NCBI RefSeq assembly: GCF_003612565.1
Contig: NZ_RAZG01000005.1
Span: 84,528-148,527, forward strand
Source: Roseburia sp. 1XD42-69
GTDB taxonomy: Bacteria; Bacillota; Clostridia; Lachnospirales; Lachnospiraceae
Direction: 5' to 3'
Length of the DNA: 64,000 bases
Shown here: positions 33,365 to 41,852 of the stretch, one piece after another
Layout of the letters: each line of letters opens with the position of its first letter
Numbering within the stretch: position 1 is the stretch's first letter
Notes under the pieces: generated by a model
Seen by the model: only the letters and a program-made list of their open reading frames with translations
What the model was told of the DNA's origin: nothing
The model's database searches: none
Position numbers and translations under genes: made by a program

Positions 33365-35005
33365 TTATTGCTTAATTTCCATTACTTTGGCAAGTCCTTC
33401 TTCCTCCAGGGTATAGGAAAATTCCACCATATCCCCGGCCTGATACCGCACAATATCTACAAAGGCCGTATCGCTTACATTAACGTCAAAGATAATTTCT
33501 GAATTTGTAAGGCAAATATAATAGTGGGTATTTCCCTCCACCACCACCGGGGCAATAGAAGAAATCTTCCCTTTCACTGTCTCATAAACACCGCTTCCTC
33601 CCCCGCTTATCCCGTTTGTGGCAAGAAGCTTCATATATGCCCGCTCACACTCCTGCACTGTGTCGCCGATGGCAACCCACTGGTATTTCTGCACGTTTAC
33701 CATGGCATATTTTTTCACCAGCCCGGCGCCGTCTTTTAAGGCCATAAAGTAAGTGGGCTCGTTGGAAATATTTAAAAGCAGGGGGAATGTGGCCCTGTAA
33801 CCAAGGTTTTGCACCTGGCCTTCCGCAGAAGACATGGCGGAGTCCTCAATGGCCCCCTCCACGGTATAATATTTCGTCTCCATGGTTCTCTGGTTCATCA
33901 GCACAAACCCCACATTGGACTGGTCGCCGCTGACGGAAGTAACTCCCGTATACACCCACACATCATCCTCCAGGGCGATATAGTTGTAGCCGTTTGTGGC
34001 CTGGAGACAGTCTTTCTGCCCTAAAACACTGTTGAAAAATCCATGTTTCAATGTGCCGTAATAGTTATACAACCTTGTTAAAAGTTCAGCAGAATACACT
34101 TTATCCACCCAGGAGGGCACGTCTTCCACCTTATAATCCACACACTCCCCTGTCACCGCATTGCACAGCACCGCCCTGCCCACGGTCTGTCCCCCGAAAA
34201 GCCCAATCTGAAACTTTTTCACCGGGCAGACCCAGTAAGGGGTTCCCTCATCATCAATTTCAAAAAAAATCTGGTCGTCAAAAATATAGGTGGGATAGTG
34301 AAATCTTAAATGACGGTAGATATTCCTGTTAAAATACTCAGACTTGGAATACTTAATGCCCTGGCTTAATTTTACGCACTCTGTATTCTGGGTTGCCATA
34401 TCGATTCTGATATAGGCGGGAATCCCGTTTTTCTGGTTGGTAAACCATTTAATCCCGCTGGCATACACCAAAGGCGCCACCCTCACAGGGGTATTCTGAT
34501 AATTGATCTGGGTGTACTCATCGCTCACCTCAAACTGGGATACCATATCCACCATACTTCCCATTTTTCTGTTTCCCAAAAGCTGGGCGGAACTTTTATC
34601 CAGCAAAGGAATGGTACGGAAATCCACTTCCTTGATATCGGAGGTAAAGTTTCCCGACTGCACCGATAAAAGTTTCTGGTACTTTGCCGCATTGACTATA
34701 GGGGAGGAGAGCACGCTTCCCACAATAAATACCGCCGCTGCCAGGGCAAAGAAAAGCACCCCGATTTTCGCCAGTTTCAGGCTGTCAAAAAGCTCCCGTA
34801 TGTTCACATTTTTCCCCCTGGAAAACAGCTCTTTTTTCCCTTTGCTAAGAATATAGAGAACTGTGGCCGCTGCAATCAAAAACAAAAGATACAGCCAGAA
34901 ATCCGTGGAGTGAATATTGATGGCAGGCAGCGTCACATAATAAAATACTCCCACACATAAAAGCAAGATTGCAAAAATTAATAGCTTCCACTTCAAATTT
35001 TTCAT
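33365..35005 (-). CDS. Uncharacterised membrane protein with large extracytoplasmic domain
   Basis: A 546-residue protein with three membrane helices at about 8-28, 36-53 and 78-100, then a beta-rich exterior domain of about 440 residues that ends in an OB-like strand set (GKISSIAPVVVEGNTHYYIC..). No catalytic motif or Pfam-type signature is recognised. Its ATG shares its first base with the stop of the upstream TetM-like/NYN gene (TAATG), so the two are translationally coupled. This makes it a probable partner of a ribosome-acting GTPase, although a membrane location is unexpected for such a partner. Confidence 0.75.
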   Translation of the reverse strand: MKNLKWKLLIFAILLLCVGVFYYVTLPAINIHSTDFWLYLLFLIAAATVLYILSKGKKELFSRGKNVNIRELFDSLKLAKIGVLFFALAAAVFIVGSVLSSPIVNAAKYQKLLSVQSGNFTSDIKEVDFRTIPLLDKSSAQLLGNRKMGSMVDMVSQFEVSDEYTQINYQNTPVRVAPLVYASGIKWFTNQKNGIPAYIRIDMATQNTECVKLSQGIKYSKSEYFNRNIYRHLRFHYPTYIFDDQIFFEIDDEGTPYWVCPVKKFQIGLFGGQTVGRAVLCNAVTGECVDYKVEDVPSWVDKVYSAELLTRLYNYYGTLKHGFFNSVLGQKDCLQATNGYNYIALEDDVWVYTGVTSVSGDQSNVGFVLMNQRTMETKYYTVEGAIEDSAMSSAEGQVQNLGYRATFPLLLNISNEPTYFMALKDGAGLVKKYAMVNVQKYQWVAIGDTVQECERAYMKLLATNGISGGGSGVYETVKGKISSIAPVVVEGNTHYYICLTNSEIIFDVNVSDTAFVDIVRYQAGDMVEFSYTLEEEGLAKVMEIKQ

Positions 35006-37665
35006 TATACCTCTCCTTTAAACCGTTTTAGTTCCTCTTTTAAAATGCCCTCAAATGCAAAATTTCTCTCAGATTCCGTCTTTAAATATTCTTCCTTAAG
35101 CTGTCTTCCCTTCTGTTCCACTTCCTCTAAAAGTTCCCTGGCAGAAAGGAGATAACAGCCCTGGCCCCTGATTATCACCTGCTCCAAACCGTCGGAGGTA
35201 GCCACGGTGACATGGTACTTTCTCCCGTGTTCCTGGGCAAATTTTTCAATATAGGCGTCTGCCGTCTCCGCCTCTTTTGTGTACACTACATGGATATTAT
35301 GATAATCAAAAATCTCCGTCTTATGCCCCTCTAAGCGGTAAGCGTCAAAAACCACAATAAGATTGCATTTTTCCATCCCCTGGTAATTGCTTAAAATGTC
35401 AAGAAGCCTGCCCCTTGCACTGTCAATATTTATATCCGCCAGCTCCTTTAATTCCGGCCAGGCAAATATGATATTATATCCGTCCACCAAAAGATATTTT
35501 TCCCTTTGCTCCCTCACTTTATAACTGCCGGAAGAGGGCTGTGACTCCACCACACGCTTAGGCTTAAATTTTTTCTGTGGATTGGACTTATCCCTTTTAT
35601 TGGCACTTAAAGTCCGCTCCAAAATAGCGTCCACTTCCTCCGTCCCAATCCACTCCTCTGTTTTTTCTGCCCGCCGCAGAGGATACCCCTGGGCTTTCAG
35701 GGGCTTTTCCTCCTGGAAAACTGAGGGCATATGCATATAGGAAAACACTTTGTCATGTTCCACCACAAAACCTGCCCCATGGGCACAGAACACGGAGGAT
35801 GCAGGATTTTCCATGTCGCTTTCAAAGTCATATCCCATATGCTCTATCACTTCCTCTGGGTTGTGGCACTTTCCGTACCCGCCGTAGGACAAGCTTAAAC
35901 TCCCTTCCCCCTTAGTGTAGCTTTTGACTTCCTTTGCGTAACTTCCCATGCAGGAGACTGGCGCCCTGCCGGAAAGCACCGCCATATCCTTATCCTTCTC
36001 CGGAGGATTTATGGTGCCGTACATTTTCTCCACATCTGTCATAGCCCTGCCGAGGGCGTATTCCGGCACTTCCAGGCGGTATTCATAAAAAGGCTCTAAA
36101 AGGACACATTGTGCCTGGGAAAGTCCCTGGCGCACCGCCCGGTAGGTTGCCTGGCGGAAATCTCCTCCCTCCGTGTGCTTCTGATGGGCCTTCCCGGATA
36201 CCACCGTAATTTTCATGTCCGTGAGAAAAGACCCGGTCAATACCCCCACATGCTCTTTTTCCCTCAAATGGGTTAAAATCAGGCGCTGCCAGTTTTTATC
36301 CAGAATATCTTCACTGCAGTCCGATGCGAAAACCATGCCGCTTCCCGGCTCTCCCGGCTCTAAGAGAAGATGCACTTCCGCATAGTGGCGCAGGGGTTCA
36401 AAATGCCCCACCCCCTCCACCGTATCCGCAATGGTTTCCCTGTACACAATACTGCCCTGGGAAAATTCCGCCTCCACATGAAAACGGTCGTAAATCAGCC
36501 GTTTTAACACTTCCACCTGGACTTCCCCCATAACCCATACCAGTATTTCCTGGTGCTCCTCCTTCCACTGGATATGCAAAAGAGGATCTTCCTCCTCAAG
36601 CTCCTTTAACTTTGGCAGCATCTTAAGAGGGCTCACCTCCTCCGGCAGCATGATCCGGTAAGATAATACCGGCTCCGATGCCGGAAGATACGCCTTATCT
36701 TCCCCTCCCACACACTCTCCTGCAAAACTGTTTTTCAGCCCCGTAAAGGCGCACACCATGCCGGGGAGTGCCTCCTCTGCTGTCTCAAAGTTTTCACCGG
36801 AATATATCCTGATCTGGTTGACCTTCTCCCCCTCTCCAAAAGGGTGGTACACCATATCTTTCACTTTCAGGCTGCCCCCGGTAATTTTCCCGTAGGTGAG
36901 CCTGTTTCCCGCCTTGTCCCTGGCAATTTTAAATATTTTTGCACTGAATTCTTCTCTTCTGTCCGGCTCTTTTGCATACTGCAAAAATCCCTGCAAAAAA
37001 GTGTCCACCCCTTCCACCTTAAGGGCGGAACCAAAATAACAGGGAAAAATCTGGCGGTTTTTTATAAGCCTGCAAATCGTATCCTCCCCCACAAATCCGG
37101 TGTCCAAAAACTCCTCCAAGGCCTCCTCGCTTCCCGTTGCCAGGGATTCATAAAAAGCTTCGCCCCTCTCCCCGTCAAAGGAAACGCAGCCATCCCCCAG
37201 TATACTTTGCAGCTCCCTAAGCAGGGCTTTTCTATCCGCCTTTTCCATATCCATTTTGTTGATAAAAAGAAAAACCGGTATCTCATACCGTTTTAAAAGA
37301 TTCCACAGAGTCCGTGTATGGCTCTGCACCCCGTCAGAGCCGCTTATCACCAAAATCCCATAATCTAAAACCCACAGGGTGCGCTCCATCTCCCCGGTAA
37401 AATCCACATGCCCGGGAGTGTCCAAAAGCGTGACGTCACATGTGGGAAATTTTAAAACCGCCTGTTTGGAAAATATGGTAATCCCCCGCTCCCGCTCCAA
37501 ATCATTCGTATCCAAATGGGCATCCTTCTTATCCACCCTGCCAAGATTTTTTATCATGCCGCTCTCATATAATAATGCCTCGGATAAAGTGGTTTTCCCC
37601 GCATCCACATGGGCCAAAAGTGCGGTGCATATGTGTTTTTTTTCTCTTTTGGATTCTGACATCAT
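35005..37665 (-). CDS. TetM/EF-G-like ribosomal protection GTPase fused to a Rae1/YacP-type NYN endoribonuclease
   Basis: An 886-residue protein. Residues 1-650 are a translational GTPase of the TetM/EF-G type: G1 AHVDAGKTT (18-26), G2 RERGIT (58-63), G3 DTPGH (82-86), G4 NKMD (136-139), then domains II to V. A basic linker (about 680-720) leads to a NYN (PIN-like) domain at about 722-850 with its acidic set Asp728 (LLVDGYN), Asp774 (VVFDAY), Asp803 (ETADAYIEK) and Asp825 (ATSDGLE), as in B. subtilis YacP/Rae1, which cuts mRNA in the ribosomal A site. The likely role is to enter the A site and cut mRNA on stalled or drug-bound ribosomes (inference). It overlaps the upstream methyltransferase gene by four bases and the downstream membrane-protein gene by one. 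Confidence 0.92.
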   Translation of the reverse strand: MMSESKREKKHICTALLAHVDAGKTTLSEALLYESGMIKNLGRVDKKDAHLDTNDLERERGITIFSKQAVLKFPTCDVTLLDTPGHVDFTGEMERTLWVLDYGILVISGSDGVQSHTRTLWNLLKRYEIPVFLFINKMDMEKADRKALLRELQSILGDGCVSFDGERGEAFYESLATGSEEALEEFLDTGFVGEDTICRLIKNRQIFPCYFGSALKVEGVDTFLQGFLQYAKEPDRREEFSAKIFKIARDKAGNRLTYGKITGGSLKVKDMVYHPFGEGEKVNQIRIYSGENFETAEEALPGMVCAFTGLKNSFAGECVGGEDKAYLPASEPVLSYRIMLPEEVSPLKMLPKLKELEEEDPLLHIQWKEEHQEILVWVMGEVQVEVLKRLIYDRFHVEAEFSQGSIVYRETIADTVEGVGHFEPLRHYAEVHLLLEPGEPGSGMVFASDCSEDILDKNWQRLILTHLREKEHVGVLTGSFLTDMKITVVSGKAHQKHTEGGDFRQATYRAVRQGLSQAQCVLLEPFYEYRLEVPEYALGRAMTDVEKMYGTINPPEKDKDMAVLSGRAPVSCMGSYAKEVKSYTKGEGSLSLSYGGYGKCHNPEEVIEHMGYDFESDMENPASSVFCAHGAGFVVEHDKVFSYMHMPSVFQEEKPLKAQGYPLRRAEKTEEWIGTEEVDAILERTLSANKRDKSNPQKKFKPKRVVESQPSSGSYKVREQREKYLLVDGYNIIFAWPELKELADINIDSARGRLLDILSNYQGMEKCNLIVVFDAYRLEGHKTEIFDYHNIHVVYTKEAETADAYIEKFAQEHGRKYHVTVATSDGLEQVIIRGQGCYLLSARELLEEVEQKGRQLKEEYLKTESERNFAFEGILKEELKRFKGEV

Positions 37666-39149
37666 TTTTTCACCCCAATTATATACAAAGCAAAATCACC
37701 TTTCTGCCCCATAACAAACTCCTTTTCCAGCCTAAACATGGGATGCATCCTTAACTGTTTTTTCACAAAAGCCCCCTCGTTACAGTACAAAATCATATAT
37801 CCCTTGGAAGCCAAATGCTCCTGGGATTTATCAAAAAATTTCCGGTAAAACTCATCCTGCTCCTCCTTCGTCCTCTTTCCCCGCATAGGAAGGTTTGCGA
37901 TAATTTCATCAAACAGATATTCATGCCTGAAATCGAAATAATCCCTGTGGATAAAATGGACGGGGACTTTCGCCAGGGCTGCATTTTCTCTGGCCCCCAA
38001 AACTGCGTCACCAAAAATATCGATTCCGTATATTTCTCTGGCCGGCACTTTTTTGCATCGTTCCAAAAGCATAGTCCCCACACCGCAGCAGGGATCTAAA
38101 ATCTGGGCGTTTTTCTTTAAATAGGGGCCGGCCAGCTCCATAAGGAGGGCTGCCGTGGAAGGATGGATGGAGGAGGAAATGGTGTGCAGGCGATAGTTAA
38201 ACCGCTCCATGGGTATGGTATTCATTTTTAAGAAGGCCCGCATCTTCTTATCCTTCCCGGCCAAAATCCGCACCTCAAACTCATAATCATCTGTGGAGTT
38301 AATGAGCTGCCTTGCGCTTTCCTCCTCCATGGCCCTTGCCGCTTTCAAAGCATAACGGCTCCGTTCCTTTAAATCCATGCCGTTTCGGATTTCCAGACGG
38401 AAATAAAAAGGCCCGGGTTCCCTGTGGCATTTTTCAAGAAGAGGCAAAAGATTGGAGGAAGCTAATAGTTTTCCCCCATCCCCGGGAGATACATCCGCCG
38501 TAAAATCTTCTTTTAAAGATAAGGGAAACAGAAGTTCCCGGAAGGTGCGAATCTTTACCACATCGGAAAGATTTTCCACAATAGCCTTTATCCCCAGGGG
38601 GTGGCTTCCTTTTTTTAAGGCATAAAGCTGCTTTTCTGTCACTTCCCGGTAAGAAGTATTTGTGGTAAGGACAACCAAAAGCCTCTCCCTCCATCCTGTG
38701 AAGGTATGGCCCTTATCCTCTGTCCGCAGAATCTGCTCCAGGGCAGAAAGTTCCTCTGACACATGTTTTTTCTCCTCCTTTAGAGGGGTATACTGTGCCA
38801 AAAAATCATACTGCTCCTTTAAGTTTGAAAGATAAGGCGATACATCCATCTTTCCCAGGGCTTTTAAATAGACACTCCGGATAAAACGCTTTTCCTCCTT
38901 AACATATGCCTGGTAAAGGGCCTCCGCCTGATTGCCTGCCCCCAAATCCCCCAGAAGTGCCGCCGCATTTTTCCGCACCTTGGGGTCCTCCTCCTTTAAA
39001 AGCTCCGCCACAGCCCTGGCATCCCCCAAAAGCTCCTTTGCGGCTTTTACGTTTTCCATATCTTTCAGGCTGGCCCGAAGGCTGCTTAAGGACTGGCGCA
39101 GATCTTCTTTCTTTTGAATTTTTAAAATATCATCTTTTACCATAATCAT
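37662..39149 (-). CDS. HEAT-repeat SAM-dependent RNA methyltransferase (Trm14/RlmL-like domain)
   Basis: A 495-residue protein: N-terminal alpha-alpha repeats (about 25-110: DPKVRKNAAALLGDLG, YLKALGKMD), a middle region like a THUMP or ferredoxin-like domain, and a C-terminal class I methyltransferase with SAM motif ILDPCCGVGTMLLE (about 355-368) and the catalytic ANLPMRGKR box. The NLPM variant of N/D-P-P-Y is seen in THUMP-linked tRNA and rRNA methyltransferases, so a base-exocyclic amine of RNA is the likely target. ATGA overlap with the downstream TetM-like/NYN gene makes a functional link on the ribosome or tRNA probable. Confidence 0.8.
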   Translation of the reverse strand: MIMVKDDILKIQKKEDLRQSLSSLRASLKDMENVKAAKELLGDARAVAELLKEEDPKVRKNAAALLGDLGAGNQAEALYQAYVKEEKRFIRSVYLKALGKMDVSPYLSNLKEQYDFLAQYTPLKEEKKHVSEELSALEQILRTEDKGHTFTGWRERLLVVLTTNTSYREVTEKQLYALKKGSHPLGIKAIVENLSDVVKIRTFRELLFPLSLKEDFTADVSPGDGGKLLASSNLLPLLEKCHREPGPFYFRLEIRNGMDLKERSRYALKAARAMEEESARQLINSTDDYEFEVRILAGKDKKMRAFLKMNTIPMERFNYRLHTISSSIHPSTAALLMELAGPYLKKNAQILDPCCGVGTMLLERCKKVPAREIYGIDIFGDAVLGARENAALAKVPVHFIHRDYFDFRHEYLFDEIIANLPMRGKRTKEEQDEFYRKFFDKSQEHLASKGYMILYCNEGAFVKKQLRMHPMFRLEKEFVMGQKGDFALYIIGVKK

Positions 39150-39158
39150 TATATTCCT

Positions 39159-40268
39159 TTACTTCATGGGCCTGGCTAAAAGGGAACCTTCCGCCGCCCC
39201 GTACCCTGCACCCCTGGATGCCCACAGCGGCGTGACATAGGGCTTTCCTTTGCTGTCATATCCCATGCAGGCATACCCGGTAAACATTTCCACATGGTAT
39301 GTAGTTTTATAGGGATTTTTCAAATTATTGGACTTAAAAACAATATCCCCGGGATTTAACTGCATTTTATTTACCTTCTTCTGCCTGTACCCTCCTTTTA
39401 TCATACGGTTATGGTCCCTGCACCACACAGATTCCGTGGCGGTTGTCCCGGGATAGGTATCGCTTCCGAAAGTAACCCCTGCACATTCTTTGTATGCCTT
39501 CCACACCAGTGCGCTGCAGTCATAATACCCCTTCTGTGTCCGTTTCGCCTGGCTGTATTTCCAGTGGGTTCCAATATAAGTGGCTCTCTCACATACTTTT
39601 TTCAGCTTTTTTGTTGTGACAGAAACGGCACAGCCAATCTTTTTATTTCCGATTTTTGCCGTGATAACCACGTTTCCGATTTTTTTGCCCTTCACAACGC
39701 CGCTTTTGGAAACGGTGGCAATTTTTTTATCGGAAGAACTCCACGTAATGGGGTCAGCACACCCGCTCACTTTCAGTTTTTTTGTTTTTCCCTTTTCTAA
39801 AAGCAAGGAATTGGCAGATATTTTTACCGGTCTTATGGAAACCGTTATGGGAAATTCCTTTCCGGCAATGGTAACTTTAATTTTTGCCGTACATTTTTTC
39901 TCTCCATAAATTTTCAAATGCAGAACATTTTCAGAAAGAGATGCGTAGGCCCGGACATTTTTACCGGAAACTTTACAGCCCAAATCAACTCCCGGCATAT
40001 CTTCACTCAATACCACAGGGCTGTTGACTTTAATATCAAATTCCATACTTTCATAGGAACTGCTGCCATAGCCGTAAACGGGAACCAGATAGCCGTTTAA
40101 ACTGTCTTTTTCCAGAGTAACCCCTGCCATGTCCACCGGAACGTCCAAACTTTCATCTTCGCTAAAATCCTCCGTCTCAAAGGCCCCAAAAACTTCCGTC
40201 CCATGAAAGGCCACTGCACCAAAACACAGAATACAAAAACAGACTGCTGACATCAAAAAATTCTTCAT
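39159..40268 (-). CDS. Secreted NlpC/P60 cysteine peptidase with Ig-like (Big_2) domain
   Basis: From the ATG at 40268 (GGGAGAG upstream) a signal peptide, NFLMSAVCFCILCFGAVAFHG, is followed by an acidic stretch, a beta-rich domain, and a Big_2-like domain (VKISANSLLLEKGKTKKLKV, ITWSSSDKKIATVSKSGVV). The C-terminal NlpC/P60 domain has the catalytic Cys in DCSALVWKAY and His in TYHVEMFTGY. Such enzymes cut gamma-D-Glu-diaminopimelate or similar bonds in peptidoglycan. The upstream frame to 40424 has no signal and is not used. It ends ten bases before the HEAT-methyltransferase gene. Confidence 0.88.
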   Translation of the reverse strand: MKNFLMSAVCFCILCFGAVAFHGTEVFGAFETEDFSEDESLDVPVDMAGVTLEKDSLNGYLVPVYGYGSSSYESMEFDIKVNSPVVLSEDMPGVDLGCKVSGKNVRAYASLSENVLHLKIYGEKKCTAKIKVTIAGKEFPITVSIRPVKISANSLLLEKGKTKKLKVSGCADPITWSSSDKKIATVSKSGVVKGKKIGNVVITAKIGNKKIGCAVSVTTKKLKKVCERATYIGTHWKYSQAKRTQKGYYDCSALVWKAYKECAGVTFGSDTYPGTTATESVWCRDHNRMIKGGYRQKKVNKMQLNPGDIVFKSNNLKNPYKTTYHVEMFTGYACMGYDSKGKPYVTPLWASRGAGYGAAEGSLLARPMK

Positions 40269-40423
40269 ACTTTTCTCTCCCTGTACTTTTATTTTATAGA
40301 CAAGAATATTATACTCCCCTTCCGGGAAATCAGCAAGGAACAATCCTTTGTAAATACAGAATTTTATCCCATAGATGTCATAGCATGAAAAAATAGACTG
40401 ACGACAAGGTTGTAAATATAACA

Positions 40424-40457
40424 CAGGGCAGCCGCAAAACCACTTGCAGCTGCCCTG
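40424..40457 (-). terminator. Terminator after the glucuronide transporter gene
   Basis: CAGGGCAGC and GCTGCCCTG pair over nine bases with a 16-base loop, ten bases after the stop at 40467. The T-rich sequence after the stem is TGTTATATTT on the minus strand, a moderate U-tract. Confidence 0.6.
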
Positions 40458-40466
40458 TTGTAATTT

Positions 40467-41840
40467 TTACCTCTTTTTTTTCGCCAATGTCTTTGCGTTT
40501 TCCTCCACCCGAAGCCTTCCTAAGGGATATAAAAACTGCAGGGATAACGCCAGCAGGAAAAAGCCCAGGGCCGGAACCAGGCAGGTAATCATATAAATTC
40601 CATTTACCACCCCTTCGTCAAAAGCCGTTGCCTGGCTGTATCCGATAGCGCTTAACAAAAAGCCGCTAAAGCCGGAAGATAAGGCCTGCCCTAACTTTCT
40701 GGCGAAGGAATACACCGCATAAATCGTTCCGTCGGAGCGTTCCCCAAGCTGCACCTCCGTATCGTCAATTACATCCGTAATCATTGCCCAGGTAATGAGG
40801 GAAAAAACCGCAAGGCCGATATAGGCAATCCCAAACATCCCCACAAAGACCCAGGCATTTTTTGTATGCAGAAAATAAGTTACCACAAGGACGATACCGC
40901 TGAACACCGCCGCTATCACCCCCAGTTCTTTCCGCCCTAATTTTTCCGAAAGCTTTACGGTAAAAATAGCACAGAAAAGAGTAATCACAACACCAACAAA
41001 ACTGGAAGCCGACTGGGCCGCCACATTCCCAAAATAATTGGGATAAATATAGGCAGCCATGCCCTGGAGGGTAAGCTGGGCCATAAGCATACAGACAGAG
41101 CTTACAATAATACCGATGAGTGGTTTGTTATGCCCCAAACTGACTAAAAGTTCCTTTAAACTGAATTTCTCTGTTTTCTGGGGCACTTTTACCCGCTCCG
41201 TTGTCAAAAACAGGCACAGGAGATAACACACCACTGCGGCGATGGAGCATACAAGGGCCGCCAGCATCATGTTTGTGCCGGAGAGCACACTGTTGCCCTC
41301 CTCATCTTTATAATACACCACCAGGGGCAAAACCACGCCGATAATGGTTGCCGCAAGGCTTGCCCCTATGGTGCGGAAATTGGAAAGGGTTGCCCTGTCC
41401 CTGGATTCGCTGGATACGGCGGAGGCCATGGCCCCGTAGGGAATATTGATACTGGTGTAAAACACGCTGCCCCATAAGATATAGGTAAAAAACATCCAGA
41501 AAATCTTAAATCCCATAGGCATATTCCGAAACCAGGAAGCGTACATGAGAAATGACGCCACCGCCACAGGGCCGCACATCCTTCTAATCCAGGGAAGGAA
41601 TTTTCCCCTTTTCCCGGGACGGCTTCTGTCCACAATCTCCCCCATAGCCACATCTGTAAAGGCATCTAAGAAACGGGCAAGCATCATCATCGTTCCCACA
41701 AGGCCCCCGGACACCCCCATAACGTCGGTATAAAACTTCATTAAAAACATGGTGGAGAGAATAAAGGTAAAGTCATTTCCAAAATCCCCAAAGAGATAAC
41801 CTAGTTTATCCGATAAACCAAATTTTTTTGTCGTCTGCAC
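40467..41840 (-). CDS. GPH-family sugar:cation symporter, likely glucuronide transporter
   Basis: A 457-residue MFS protein of the glycoside-pentoside-hexuronide family with about 12 helices, opening with KFGLSDKLGYLFGDFGNDFTF, the conserved DRSRPGKRGKFLPWI loop, GAMASAVSSESRDRATLSNFR, and DVIDDTEVQLGERSDGTIYAVYSF near the end. These proteins import beta-glucuronides and similar glycosides with Na+ or H+. It follows beta-glucuronidase by 12 bases in the same direction, so its substrate is most probably a glucuronide. Confidence 0.92.
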   Translation of the reverse strand: MQTTKKFGLSDKLGYLFGDFGNDFTFILSTMFLMKFYTDVMGVSGGLVGTMMMLARFLDAFTDVAMGEIVDRSRPGKRGKFLPWIRRMCGPVAVASFLMYASWFRNMPMGFKIFWMFFTYILWGSVFYTSINIPYGAMASAVSSESRDRATLSNFRTIGASLAATIIGVVLPLVVYYKDEEGNSVLSGTNMMLAALVCSIAAVVCYLLCLFLTTERVKVPQKTEKFSLKELLVSLGHNKPLIGIIVSSVCMLMAQLTLQGMAAYIYPNYFGNVAAQSASSFVGVVITLFCAIFTVKLSEKLGRKELGVIAAVFSGIVLVVTYFLHTKNAWVFVGMFGIAYIGLAVFSLITWAMITDVIDDTEVQLGERSDGTIYAVYSFARKLGQALSSGFSGFLLSAIGYSQATAFDEGVVNGIYMITCLVPALGFFLLALSLQFLYPLGRLRVEENAKTLAKKKR

Positions 41841-41852
41841 CTTATGTCCCTC

